DNA of 19,973 nucleotides from Trebonia sp. (GCA_030038035.1 JASHPP010000515.1:1-19973), one strand, 5' to 3'; positions 6,614 to 14,278 are shown, numbered from the stretch's first letter. The notes: generated by a model from the sequence alone, not told the origin. Numbers and translations: made by a program.

Positions 6614-6707
6614 TTGCGTCTACTCCCAGTGCCAAAGCGACCCTTGGTCCCGTGTGCTTCAACTGCAGGGCTGCCGCCAGCACTAACGAGGGCGGCGGCG
6701 GCGTGGT

Positions 6708-6941
6708 TCAGGAGAGGAGGAAATCAGCGTCGCCCCGCTTTGCGCCCTGGATGAAAGCGCGGATCTCGTGCGCCTGGAGGATGAGCGCCGGGCTGTCCGG
6801 GTCGGTGGACTGCCGCAGGGCGACCCGGCCGTCAGCCAGCTGCTTGGCCTCCAGGCAGGCGCCACCGTTGGAACCGCTCCAGGGCTTACGCCAGCCGGCC
6901 GCGCCGAGCGCGCCGGCGGGCATGCCGTTGTGAATGTCCAT
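6708..6941 (-). CDS. DUF397 protein
   Basis: 77 aa. ATG 6941 has AAGGAG at 6951-6956, inside the end of the upstream gene; the gap between the two genes is 3 bp, so they are co-transcribed. The family core is visible: GWRKPWSGSNGGACLEAKQL (about 16-35) then DGRVALRQSTDPDSPALI and a C-terminal helix HEIRAFIQGAKRGDADFLL. In DUF397 proteins the W-x-x-S-x-S-x-x-x-x-x-C-V/L-E pattern is usual, and the SNGGACLE match is good. These small proteins are nearly always paired with XRE-DUF5753 regulators in actinomycetes and are thought to modulate them; the mechanism is not settled. Confidence 0.92.
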   Translation of the reverse strand: MDIHNGMPAGALGAAGWRKPWSGSNGGACLEAKQLADGRVALRQSTDPDSPALILQAHEIRAFIQGAKRGDADFLLS

Positions 6942-6944
6942 CGA

Positions 6945-7814
6945 TCAGATCTCCTTACGGATCGTGCGGAGCACGGCAGCCGTGTTGTCCGCCGGGGCCG
7001 CCTGGGCGCAGATGCGGTCCAGGACTTCCAGGTAGCCAGTCACTTCCCTGGGCTTGTCGAAATAGAAGGCGCTCGTCATCGTCTCGCCGTAGACGATGTC
7101 CGGCATTTCCCTGTCGGGGAACCGCAGCAGGTAGAACAGGCCATACATGGCGGGATGCATCCCGGCGCTGAACGGCAGGACCTGCAGGGTGATACCGGGC
7201 TTTCCCGCGGCATCGAGCAGCCGGTCGATCTGGGCGCGCATGACCGTGGCTCCGGTGGTAGCCGCAGGCCGCCGCAGCGCCGTCTCGTCGATGACTATCC
7301 ACAGGCGCGGCGGCTGCGGCCTGGCGAGTATCTGCTGGCGGGCAAGCCGCAGGGTGACCCGCCTGTCAACCTCGCTGTCGGAAGCGTCGGGAAACCCGGT
7401 TCGGACGCTGGCCCGGGCATAGTCCTCGGTCTGCAGCAGGCCGGGTACCCAGTGCGGTTCATAGCCCCGGATGAGGACCGCCGCTTCCTCAAGGCCGACG
7501 TAGGTGCGGAACCAGTCGGGCAGCACGTCGGTGTAGCTGTGCCACCAGCCCGGCTTGGCCGCGTCACGGCACAGGGACAGGAAAACTTCGATTTCATTAC
7601 TGTCGGTGACGCCATAGGCGATCAGCAGGCTCTTCACGGTAAGCGGTTTGAAGCCACCCTCGGCCCGCTCCATCCGGCGGATGGTGAACGGCGAGGAGTA
7701 GATGGCATCGGCCGCCTCGTCGATGCTCATCTCCGCCCTTTCCCGCAGCGCCTGCAGCTGCCTTCCCAGGATGATTCGCAGCGCAGTCGGCCCGCCCGTC
7801 CGGTTACCCGTCAT
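6945..7814 (-). CDS. XRE-family regulator, DUF5753 type (WhiJ-like)
   Basis: 289 aa. The frame is open to 8780, but that part is antisense to a methyltransferase; ATG 7814 is chosen because it opens MTGNRTGGP and the HTH (about 13-66: LGRQLQALRERAEMSIDEAA, IRRMERAEGG). The DUF5753 ligand domain (about 95-275) shows IRGYEPHWVPGLLQTEDYAR, RLARQQIL, LWIVIDETALRRP, ITLQVLPFSAGMHPAM and IVYGET. Such regulators, of which Streptomyces WhiJ is the model, act with a DUF397 protein and often lie opposite an RsbW-like ATPase (AbaA-type loci). Here the opposite gene is a methyltransferase. The control region is duplicated at 641-889, where an ATPase is present but the XRE gene is reduced to its first nine codons. 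Confidence 0.9.
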   Translation of the reverse strand: MTGNRTGGPTALRIILGRQLQALRERAEMSIDEAADAIYSSPFTIRRMERAEGGFKPLTVKSLLIAYGVTDSNEIEVFLSLCRDAAKPGWWHSYTDVLPDWFRTYVGLEEAAVLIRGYEPHWVPGLLQTEDYARASVRTGFPDASDSEVDRRVTLRLARQQILARPQPPRLWIVIDETALRRPAATTGATVMRAQIDRLLDAAGKPGITLQVLPFSAGMHPAMYGLFYLLRFPDREMPDIVYGETMTSAFYFDKPREVTGYLEVLDRICAQAAPADNTAAVLRTIRKEI

Positions 7815-8039
7815 CTCCGCCCTGCCCTCTCCAGCAGCTGTCGTGGACAGATTGTCATGGCCGCCAGGATCAGTGCAATGCCTTACATACAAGACCGTCA
7901 CTAACTGTCCCGATCTGTAGAGCAATTGTACGTAGCATTTTGCGCCGTGCATCCGGGATGTTGAGTCACACTCATTCCGGGAGCGTTCACCGGCAGCAGC
8001 GCGCGTGCGCGCCGCAGGCGACAAGGAGGTCATGCCGTG
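7788..8039. repeat. Duplicated divergent control region, copy B
   Basis: About 252 bp aligning with 641-889 across the whole span. It includes the first nine codons of the XRE gene at the left and a strong ribosome site (ACAAGGAGGT, 8021-8030) at the right. Alignment ends at GTG 8037, which occupies the place of the ATPase start codon in copy A. Between the genes at 7814 and 8148 it accounts for most of the 333-bp gap; the remainder is the 36-codon frame at 8037-8147. Confidence 0.82.
7902..7940 (+). promoter_or_regulatory. Conserved 39-bp promoter/operator block, copy B
   Basis: It matches 749-787 at 34 of 39 positions (AACTGTCCC, TCTGTAGAGC, ATTGTACGTAGCATTT). Read leftward it offers TACAAT as a -10-like hexamer towards the XRE gene, but copy A has GACAAT there. 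Downstream, GAGT-CAC-ACTC (about 7962-7972) is a short inverted repeat that is imperfect in copy A. Probably the site through which the XRE/DUF397 system controls the divergent pair; this is inferred. Confidence 0.45.
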
Positions 8040-8147
8040 ACGCCACTCAGCGGCAGTGTTGCGCCTGCCGCCGACCGGGCCCGGCCCGCGGGCTGGACTC
8101 GACGCCGGAGCCATCGTCTCCGGCCTAACCGGGCAGGCGGGCGGTAG
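8037..8147 (+). pseudogene. 36-codon frame ending in an amber stop in frame with the methyltransferase
   Basis: GTG 8037 sits 7 nt after a strong AAGGAGGT and takes the place of the ATPase start in copy A of the control region. The frame reads MTPLSGSVAPAADRARPAGW and then Arg-rich sequence to TAG 8145-8147. It is in the same frame as the methyltransferase, whose GTG follows directly at 8148. An overlapping ATG at 8032 gives only two codons (ATG CCG TGA). It may be the remnant of a gene start or a short leader peptide. It shows no alignable similarity to the ATPase beyond the start codon. Confidence 0.35.
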
Positions 8148-8993
8148 GTGATGGCGGCGGGTTACGCAGTGGCCAGAAGGGACCCGGATCCTTTCGGCAT
8201 TGATTTTACGAAGCCGAATATCGCCCGGGTTTATGACGCCTTCCTGGGCGGAAAGGACAACTTCGCCGCGGACCGGGCCGTCGTCGAACAGACGTTGCAG
8301 ATAACCTCCGATGCTGCCGCGGGGGCGGTGGCTAACCGCGGGTTCCTGCGGCGGGCTGTCCGGTATCTGGCCCGGGACGCCGGCCTGCGGCAGTTCATCG
8401 ATATCGGTTCCGGGCTGCCCGCCCAGGGCAATGTGCACGAAGTCGCGCACGAGATCGATCCCCGGACCCGGGTCGTCTACGTCGACAACGACCCCGTCGT
8501 GCATCGGCATAGCCAGGCACTGGTCGCGCACCGGGAGGAGGTCCTTGTGCTGGCCGCGGATGCCCGGCGGCCCGCGGATATCCTCGATGATCCGGGCGTC
8601 CGCGCGTTTGTCGACTTCAGCCTCCCGGTCGGGCTGCTGATGTTCGGCATCTTGCATCACATCCTCGATGAGGAGGATCCCGCGGGGATCGTGGCTCAGT
8701 TCCGTGCCGCCCTGGCGCCGGGCAGTCACCTGGCGATCTCGAGCTTCCGCATGCCAGGGCAGGAACACCCGGAGGACCATGCGAAGGCGTGCGCGGTGCA
8801 GGACCTGTTCGGCGACACCCTTGGCACGGGGATATGGCGCGAAGACCGGGAAATCCTGGGCTGGTTCGGTGACTGGGCGCTGATCGAGCCCGGGCTGGTC
8901 CCGCTCCCCGAGTGGCGGCCGGACTCAGCCGCTCCCCCGGCACGGGACTCCACCTACTATGGGTTCGTTGGCGGGGTGGCCGCGAAGCACTAG
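8148..8993 (+). CDS. SAM-dependent methyltransferase, DUF574 type
   Basis: 281 aa from GTG 8148 (ATG at 8151 is equally possible). The signature IARVYDAFLGGKDNFAADR (25-43) is followed by NRGFLRRAVRYLA, the SAM motif FIDIGSGLP (83-91), VVYVDNDPVV (109-118), GLLMFGILHHI and a C-terminal EPGLVPLPEWRP also found as EPGLVQLPLWRP in the paralog at 4382. Same family and length class as that paralog, but clearly diverged. The start codons have only GGCGG as ribosome site; the strong site at 8021 is used by the preceding short frame, so translation may depend on re-initiation. It is divergent from the XRE-DUF5753 gene and probably under its control. It ends 26 bp from the end of a convergent PPOX-fold gene. 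Substrate unknown. Confidence 0.88.
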   Translation: MMAAGYAVARRDPDPFGIDFTKPNIARVYDAFLGGKDNFAADRAVVEQTLQITSDAAAGAVANRGFLRRAVRYLARDAGLRQFIDIGSGLPAQGNVHEVAHEIDPRTRVVYVDNDPVVHRHSQALVAHREEVLVLAADARRPADILDDPGVRAFVDFSLPVGLLMFGILHHILDEEDPAGIVAQFRAALAPGSHLAISSFRMPGQEHPEDHAKACAVQDLFGDTLGTGIWREDREILGWFGDWALIEPGLVPLPEWRPDSAAPPARDSTYYGFVGGVAAKH

Positions 8994-9019
8994 CGCGATG
9001 GCTTTGATCCTCGCGGCCG

Positions 9020-9433
9020 TCAGCCGAGGCGGCGGCCGGTGAGAATGCCCGGGGTGATCCGGATGAAGTGCTCGCGCTCGCCGGGCGCCCACGGCCGCGG
9101 GCCCGTCTCCCGCAGCCGGGCGAGGTCGGCGGGATCGGTCACTTCCCGCGAATGGCCGACGGCGGTCACGCTCCAGCCGTGGTGCTGGCTGGCGTCCAGG
9201 GTGTCGGCCTCGAACGCCACGACCGCGCCGCGGGTCGCCGCGGCGAGCTTGCCGCTCGCGTCGGTCCTGACCACGATGTCGCCGCCGTCGAGGGCGAAGT
9301 TCACCAGTTCCACCGCCGGCATGGCCCGCCGGGTGTAGACGATCCGGCCGACCGGCACCGACGCGAGCAGGCGCAGGCATTCATCCCTGGTCAGCTCGTC
9401 GAGCACGCTCGGGTCGCCGTTCTCAGTTCGCAT
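9020..9433 (-). CDS. PPOX/FMN-binding split-barrel protein
   Basis: 137 aa. The N-terminus LDELTRDECLRLLASVPVGRIVYT (11-34) followed by MPAVELVNFALDGGDIVVRT, a second barrel strand VVAFEADTLD and GWSVTAVGHSREV (85-97) is the pattern of the pyridoxamine-5'-phosphate-oxidase-like split barrel. Small actinomycete members bind FMN, F420 or heme as homodimers; which cofactor applies cannot be told here. It starts 73 bp after the FMN reductase stop on the same strand, so it may be the last gene of the flavin operon. The ribosome site before ATG 9433 is weak. Confidence 0.85.
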   Translation of the reverse strand: MRTENGDPSVLDELTRDECLRLLASVPVGRIVYTRRAMPAVELVNFALDGGDIVVRTDASGKLAAATRGAVVAFEADTLDASQHHGWSVTAVGHSREVTDPADLARLRETGPRPWAPGEREHFIRITPGILTGRRLG

Positions 9434-9506
9434 GCCGCGAGTATTCGGCCTGCGCGCCGCGGGGCAGCAGGGCCGTAAGTCCTCGCCCGCACGGCCGTCA
9501 GGACCG

Positions 9507-10190
9507 TTACGCGGCGGAACCGCCGGTCGCCAGGCGCATGAGGTCGGTGTCGAGGTCGATGTCGGTCCCGGTCCCGCCCGTGCCGGCGAACTCGTGGGAG
9601 TAGCTGCCCCACGACTCGTCCCTGACCTTGCGGGCGAAGCCGCTTTCCATGAGCAGCACGAGCTCTCGCGCCGCCCGGTCGACGCGCGTGTTGAGCGACG
9701 GGTCGCCCCAGTCTTCCGGGGCGGCGAACAGCGAGGTCGGCACGGTCATCGTGCGCAGGAAGGCGAACAGCGAGCGCATCTGGTCGTCCACGACGAGGGC
9801 GTGCCGCGCGGTCCCGGCCGTGGCGGCGAGCACGACCGGCTTGGCGATCAGCAGGTCGTTGTCGAGCACGTGGAAGAACGAGGTGAACAGCGCGCTTGCG
9901 CCCGCCTTGTAGACCGGGGCGGCGGCGATGATCCCGTCGGCCTCGGCGAGCGCGGCGATCGCCCGCCGCAGCCTGGGCGTGATCAGCTGGGAGGTCAGGG
10001 CGGTCGTGATGTCGGCGGCGATCTCGCGCGGCTCGATGACCGTGACCGTCACCTGGTGGCCGCGGCCGGCCGCCAGCGCCGCGGCGCGGTCCGCGACGCG
10101 GTCGGCGAGCAGCCTGGTCGACGACGGGTCGCCGGTTCCGGCGCTGACGACCGCCAGCTTGAATGTCTGCTGCGCATGCGCGGCGTTCAT
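9507..10190 (-). CDS. NADPH-dependent FMN reductase, LLM-partner (CE1759-like)
   Basis: 227 aa. ATG 10190 overlaps the MarR stop (ATGA at 10187-10190); the longer frame back to 10622 is antisense-like and was dropped. The flavodoxin-like fold shows LAVVSAGTGDPSSTRLLADR (phosphate-loop region, 12-31), ADGIIAAAPVYKAGASALFT (84-103, the usual P-x-Y-x-x-S-P-A region in variant form) and LATGTARHALVV-like strand after KPVVLAA. It should supply reduced FMN to the luciferase-like monooxygenase two genes upstream. The pair resembles the LLM duo CE1758/CE1759 of corynebacteria. The terminal Asp-rich tail (DIDLDTDLMRL) also fits that family. Cytosolic. Confidence 0.87.
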   Translation of the reverse strand: MNAAHAQQTFKLAVVSAGTGDPSSTRLLADRVADRAAALAAGRGHQVTVTVIEPREIAADITTALTSQLITPRLRRAIAALAEADGIIAAAPVYKAGASALFTSFFHVLDNDLLIAKPVVLAATAGTARHALVVDDQMRSLFAFLRTMTVPTSLFAAPEDWGDPSLNTRVDRAARELVLLMESGFARKVRDESWGSYSHEFAGTGGTGTDIDLDTDLMRLATGGSAA

Positions 10191-10672
10191 GGCGCGGATG
10201 TCCTCGTTCCCGTGGTGTTGCCTTCGTTCGCGGCTAGCTTGCGGCAGATCGCCTCCAGCTGCCTTAGTTCGCCGGGGGTCAGGTCGGCGATCATGGCGCG
10301 GGCGACGCTGCGGGCGTGCTCGCGGCCGACCTGCTGCTGCAGCGCGCGGCCTTGCCCGGTGAGCGACAGGCGCACGCCGCGCCCGTCGCTCGGGTCCGCG
10401 TCGCGCTGGATGAATCCGCGGTCCGCCAGCCGGTCCACCATCCTGGACAGGGCCGGCTGGCTGAGCAGGACGTGCCTGTTGAGCTCGGAAAGCCGGATCG
10501 GCGCCGGGCACTTGGACAGCGTGTAGAGCACGTCGTACTCCCGCATGGACAGGTCCGCCCAGATGTCTTCGGCCGCGAACCGCTTGATCAGGAAGGCGTG
10601 CGCGGACAGCAGCGCCTCCCATGCGTCGTTCGCGTGGTGCCTGGAATCAGCCATCTTCTTGGTCGCCGTCAC
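10187..10672 (-). CDS. MarR-family transcriptional regulator
   Basis: 161 aa from GTG 10672, which overlaps the monooxygenase stop (GTGA); ATG at 10654 is an alternative. The winged helix is plain: LSMREYDVLYTLSKCPAPIR (about 41-60), LSELNRHVLLSQPALSRMVD (recognition helix, 61-80) and the wing RDADPSDGRGVRLSLTGQG. Flanking helices form the dimerisation domain. It lies between the monooxygenase and the FMN reductase and is coupled to both by 4-bp overlaps, so it most likely autoregulates this operon. The palindrome at 11894-11911 upstream of the first gene is a candidate operator. The effector may be an aromatic acid or phenol, as is common for MarR proteins; this is inference. Confidence 0.92.
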   Translation of the reverse strand: MTATKKMADSRHHANDAWEALLSAHAFLIKRFAAEDIWADLSMREYDVLYTLSKCPAPIRLSELNRHVLLSQPALSRMVDRLADRGFIQRDADPSDGRGVRLSLTGQGRALQQQVGREHARSVARAMIADLTPGELRQLEAICRKLAANEGNTTGTRTSAP

Positions 10673-11856
10673 GGGGCCGGGTACCGCGCCGCGAACTCCG
10701 GCGCGCTGTCCTGGTAGGGGGACGAGCCGGTCACGTTGTCGCCGCGGTTGGCGTTCGGGCGCGGCTGGCGCGGCGCCTGGTCGCCGTATTTCGCCCTGAC
10801 CAGGCTCGCGTGCGTCGGGGCGTCAGGAGTCTGCGGGTCCTGCCTTGCTGTCATCTCCTTGCGCAGGGTCGGGATGACCTCCCCGCCGAGCAGCTCGAGC
10901 TGGTCGAGCACGGTGTTCAGCGGCAGCCCGGCGTGGTCCACCAGGAACAGCTGGCGCTGGTAGTCCCCGAAGTGCTCGCGGAACGTCAGGGTCTTGTCGA
11001 TGACCTCCTGCGGGCTGCCCACGCTGAGCGGGGTCAGCTCCATGAAGTCCTCCATGCTCGGCCCGTGGCCGTAGACCGGCGCCTCGCTGAAGTAGGGGCG
11101 GAATTCCCGCTTCGCGTCCTGGGAGTTCCTCGCGATGTACGCCTGGCCGCCGAGGCCGACGATCGCCATGTTCTCTGCGCCATGGCCGTAGTGGGCGAAG
11201 CGCTGCCGGTAGAACCGGATCAGCCGCATGTAGTGCTCCTTGGGCCAGAAGATGTTGTTGGCGAAGAAGCCGTCGCCGTAGTAGGCGGCTTGTTCGGCGA
11301 TCTCGGGGGAGCGGATCGAGCCGTGCCACACGAACGGCGGCACGTCGTCAAGCGGCCGCGGGATGCTCGTGAACCCCTGCAGCGGGGCGCGGAACTTGCC
11401 CTGCCAGTCCACGACGTCCTCGCGCCACAGCCGGTACAGCAGGTTGTAGTTCTCCAGCGCGAGCGGCAGGCCCTGCCTGATGTCCTGGCCGAACCACGGG
11501 TACACCGGGGCCGTGTTGCCGCGGCCGAGCATGAGGTCCATCCGGCCCTTGCTCAGGTGCTGCAGCATCGCGTACTCCTCGGCGATGCGCACCGGGTCGT
11601 TGGTCGTGATCAGCGTGGTCGACGTGGTCACGATCAGGCGCTTTGTCGTCGCGGCGATGTAGGCGAGCAGCGTCGTCGGCGCGGAGGAGAAGAACGGCGG
11701 GTTGTGGTGCTCGCCGATCGCGAACACGTCCATGCCGACCTCTTCGGTCCGCTGGGCGATCTTGACGATCGCGTCGATGCGCTCGGCCTCGCTCGGGGTG
11801 TCGCTGGTTACCGGGTCCCTGGTGATGTCACTGACCGAGAAGATCCCGAACTGCAT
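10669..11856 (-). CDS. LLM-class FMN-dependent monooxygenase (CE1758-like)
   Basis: 395 aa. ATG 11856 has AGGAAGG about 9 nt upstream; the frame extends to 12315 but without coding character. The luciferase-like TIM barrel is clear: MQFGIFSVSDI, VGMDVFAIGEHHNPPFFSSA (about 41-60), then TTSTTLITTNDPVRIAEEYA and LSKGRMDLMLGRGN. Later come FVWHGSIRSPE and DGFFANNIFWP. A Pro/Asn-rich tail of about 40 residues (from about 355) follows the barrel. Such enzymes use FMNH2 and O2; the reductase gene of the same operon would supply the flavin. The substrate cannot be read from the sequence. The position back-to-back with a lig operon suggests an aromatic or related carbon source, but only weakly. Confidence 0.9.
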   Translation of the reverse strand: MQFGIFSVSDITRDPVTSDTPSEAERIDAIVKIAQRTEEVGMDVFAIGEHHNPPFFSSAPTTLLAYIAATTKRLIVTTSTTLITTNDPVRIAEEYAMLQHLSKGRMDLMLGRGNTAPVYPWFGQDIRQGLPLALENYNLLYRLWREDVVDWQGKFRAPLQGFTSIPRPLDDVPPFVWHGSIRSPEIAEQAAYYGDGFFANNIFWPKEHYMRLIRFYRQRFAHYGHGAENMAIVGLGGQAYIARNSQDAKREFRPYFSEAPVYGHGPSMEDFMELTPLSVGSPQEVIDKTLTFREHFGDYQRQLFLVDHAGLPLNTVLDQLELLGGEVIPTLRKEMTARQDPQTPDAPTHASLVRAKYGDQAPRQPRPNANRGDNVTGSSPYQDSAPEFAARYPAP

Positions 11857-11893
11857 GTCGTGCCTTCCTGGCGCCTCGCCTGCGCGCCGCAGG

Positions 11894-11911
11894 TATATGC
11901 GTTTGCATGTA
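11894..11911. promoter_or_regulatory. Palindrome upstream of the LLM operon, candidate MarR operator
   Basis: TATATGC-GTTT-GCATGTA is an 18-bp imperfect palindrome with six of seven arm pairs. It lies 38 bp upstream of the monooxygenase start. Read leftward it overlaps -10-like sequences (CATATA, TATACC), which suits a repressor site. The operon encodes a MarR regulator, a family that binds palindromes of this size. The match to that regulator is inferred. Confidence 0.45.
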
Positions 11912-12083
11912 TCTGTAACAGCGGGGGCGCTCGGGTATTCCCGGCCCGGCCGGTGGCGGCGGCAGGCGGGGCGGGTTGATAGGCGTAACGTAGCCGGACG
12001 GTAACAGAGTGTTCTGAGGGGTCGGGGCGACCTTGGGAGCGGCGCGGGGTGGGGGTGTCCGGCCAGGTCGGGTTTGTGGTAGG

Positions 12084-12098
12084 TACAGTTCAGTGAAC
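12084..12098 (+). promoter_or_regulatory. Candidate promoter -10 and operator of the lig operon
   Basis: TACAGT (12084-12089) fits a -10 hexamer; it runs into GTTCAGTGAAC (12088-12098), a perfect 11-bp palindrome at the expected start of transcription. No good -35 is seen 16-18 bp upstream, so an activator may be needed, or the hexamer is chance. The rest of 11857-12335 holds the palindrome at 11894, a TTGATA at 11976 without a matching -10, purine-rich GGAAGC-type repeats (about 12148-12200) and a possible leader ORF. Confidence 0.3.
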
Positions 12099-12219
12099 CG
12101 CGATGCTTGTGGTTCCCCCTCTTCCCTTCCTGCCCGGCTCGGAGGTAAGCAAGGAAGCTAGGAAGCTCGGGGTTGAGCAAGGCAAGCGGGAAAGGAAGCA
12201 CGGAGGGCAGGCAGCGACG

Positions 12220-12339
12220 ATGACGGGCATGTGCGACGCCTCCCTCCCCGGGCCTGAGCTGATCGCGGTCACTGACCACATCCGCCTCATCCGGGCCGCC
12301 GCGACGGCCCGCCACATCTCGCTGGGGGCTTCGCTGTGA
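12220..12339 (+). CDS. Possible leader peptide coupled to ligJ
   Basis: 39 codons from ATG 12220, with GGAGGG at 12202-12207. The frame is also open from ATG 12103. The stop TGA (12337-12339) overlaps the GTG of ligJ (GTGA), and ligJ has only a weak ribosome site of its own. The peptide (MTGMCDASLPGPELIAV, then an Arg/Ala-rich end) has no recognised domain. It may serve translational coupling rather than encode a functional protein. Confidence 0.35.
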   Translation: MTGMCDASLPGPELIAVTDHIRLIRAAATARHISLGASL

Positions 12340-13355
12340 TCATCGACTGTCACGGGCACTACACGACCGCTCCGGCGGCGCACACGCAGTGGCGGGAAAG
12401 CCAGCTCGAGGCGTTCCGCGCGGGCCGCCAGGCGCCGCCCTACCCGGCCATCTCCGACGACGAGATCCGCGAGTCGATCGAGGCCAACCAGCTGCGGATG
12501 CTGCGCGAGCGCGGCGCCGACATGACGATCTTCTCGCCGCGGGCGTCCGCCATGGGCCACCACGAGGGCGACGAGCGGGTCAGCGTCGAGTGGTCCCGGG
12601 CGTGCAACGACCTCATCGCGCGCGTGGTCGGGCTGTTTCCCGGCACGTTCATCGGCGTCTGCCAGCTGCCGCAGTCGCCAGGCGCCGACCTGAAGGCCTC
12701 CATCGCCGAGCTCGAGCGCTGCGTGCTCGAGCTCGGGTTCGTCGGCTGCAACCTCAGCCCGGACCCGAGCGGCGGCAGGTGGACAAGCCCGCCGCTGACC
12801 GACCAGTACTGGTACCCCGTCTACGAGAAGATGATCGAGCTCGGCGTGCCCGCCATGGTGCACGTCTCGGCCAGCGCCAACCCCGTGTTCCACGCGACGG
12901 GCGCGCACTACATCAACGCCGACACGACGGCGTTCATGCAGTTCATCCAGGGCGACCTGTTCGCGGACTTCCCCGGCCTGCGGCTGGTGATCCCGCACGG
13001 GGGCGGCGCGGTCCCCTACCACTGGGGCCGGTACCGCGGGCTGGCCGACATGCTGAACAAGCCGCCGCTGAGCGAGCACGTGATGAGGAACGTGTTCTTC
13101 GACACATGCGTCTACCACCAGCCAGGCATCGACCTGCTCGTCAACGTCATCGACACCGGCAACATCCTGTTCGGATCGGAGATGGTGGGCGCCGTGCGGG
13201 GCATCGACCCGCAGACCGGCTTCTACTTCGACGACACCAAGCGGTACATCGACGCGGCGGGCCTGTCCGAGGCCGACATGGCCAAGGTTTACGCTGGCAA
13301 CGCCCGGCGCGTGTACCCGCGCCTTGATGCCGCGCTGCGCGCGCGGGGACTGTGA
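12336..13355 (+). CDS. ligJ: 4-oxalomesaconate hydratase
   Basis: 339 aa from GTG 12336. The enzyme adds water to 4-oxalomesaconate to give 4-carboxy-4-hydroxy-2-oxoadipate in the protocatechuate 4,5-cleavage pathway. It is an amidohydrolase-superfamily member: IIDCHGHYTTAP at the start gives metal ligands His6 and His8. MVHVSAS supplies His176, IPHGGGAVPYHWGRYRG holds His221, and LFGSEMVGAVRGIDP supplies Glu282. The whole chain follows the Sphingobium-type LigJ closely (ADMTIFSPRASAM, FIGVCQLPQSPG, GCNLSPDPSGG, ADTTAFMQFIQGDLFADFP), at the usual length. First catabolic gene of the operon, 24 bp before ligI. Cytosolic. Confidence 0.95.
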   Translation: MIIDCHGHYTTAPAAHTQWRESQLEAFRAGRQAPPYPAISDDEIRESIEANQLRMLRERGADMTIFSPRASAMGHHEGDERVSVEWSRACNDLIARVVGLFPGTFIGVCQLPQSPGADLKASIAELERCVLELGFVGCNLSPDPSGGRWTSPPLTDQYWYPVYEKMIELGVPAMVHVSASANPVFHATGAHYINADTTAFMQFIQGDLFADFPGLRLVIPHGGGAVPYHWGRYRGLADMLNKPPLSEHVMRNVFFDTCVYHQPGIDLLVNVIDTGNILFGSEMVGAVRGIDPQTGFYFDDTKRYIDAAGLSEADMAKVYAGNARRVYPRLDAALRARGL

Positions 13356-13379
13356 CGGACGACAGATGAAAGGCCGCCG

Positions 13380-14278
13380 ATGACCGTCACCTTCGAGCCG
13401 GACGCCGACTGGCTCGTCTACCTGGCGAACCCCCGCAAGCCGGACTACGTGCTGCCGACGGGCGCGGTGGACGCGCACTGCCACGTGTTCGGCCCGGGGA
13501 GCGTCTTCCCGTACGCCCCGGAGCGGAAGTACACGCCGGTGGACGCCCCCAAGGACAAGCTGTTCGCGCTGCGCGACTTCCTCGGCTTCGAGCGCAACGT
13601 GATCGTCCAGGCGACCTGCCACGGCGCGGACAACCGCGCCCTGGTGGACGCCCTGCTCGCGGCGGGCGACAGGGCCCGCGGCGTGGCCACGATCAGGCCG
13701 GGCGTCACCAGGGCCGAGCTCGCCGACATGCACGCGGCAGGCGTGCGGGGCATCCGCTTCAACTTCGTCAGGCGGCTGGCCGACCCCAAGCCGGACGCGT
13801 ACTACCGGGGCCTGGTCGACCTGATCGCCGAGTTCGGCTGGCACATCGTCATCTACTTCGAAGCCCCCGACCTGGCCGAGCGCTGGGACCTGTTCACCCA
13901 CCTGCCCACGACGATCGTCGTCGACCACGTGGGCCGGCCCGACGTGACACAGCCGGTCGACGGCCCCGGCTTCGCGCTCTTCCGCAGGCTCATGCACGAG
14001 CATGAGAACGTGTGGGCCAAGCTGAGCGGCGCCGAACGGCTGTCGGTCTCCGGACCGCCGGGGTACGACGACTTCGTCCCGTTCGCCAGGCACATCGCGC
14101 GAACGTTCCCCGACCGGGTGATCTGGGGCACCGACTGGCCGCACCCGAACATGAAGAGCCACATGCCCGACGAGGGCGACCTCGTCGACCTGATTCCGCG
14201 GATCGCGCCCACCGATGACCTGCAGCGCCGGCTGCTCGTCGGCAACCCGATGCGCCTGTACTGGGAAAGAGATGCCTC

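Noticed and set aside
8037..8147. Relic of the ATPase N-terminus in copy B
   Set aside because: Tempting from position and similar length to the ATPase lead-in, but alignment beyond the start codon is no better than chance composition; kept only as an unexplained short frame.
7815..8780. Long N-terminal extension of the XRE-DUF5753 gene
   Set aside because: The extension is antisense to the methyltransferase and crosses the duplicated control region; the conserved MTGN start at 7814 begins the HTH protein.
8994..9019. Rho-independent terminator between convergent genes
   Set aside because: GC-rich complementary bits are present, but no clear stem with a T-tract could be drawn.
10621..11979. 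452-codon plus-strand frame
   Set aside because: It is antisense to the LLM monooxygenase, whose motifs are clear; the plus-strand product is Val/Arg/Gly-rich with no domain, as expected of a GC-rich shadow frame.
12145..12205. Repeat array (GGAAGC-type units) as a CRISPR or satellite
   Set aside because: Units are short, irregular and purine-rich, without constant spacers; more likely a simple leader sequence.
12090..14162. 690-codon minus-strand frame
   Set aside because: Lies opposite ligJ and ligI, which match their families over full length. The composition (Asp/Val/Arg/His) is typical of the complement of high-GC genes.
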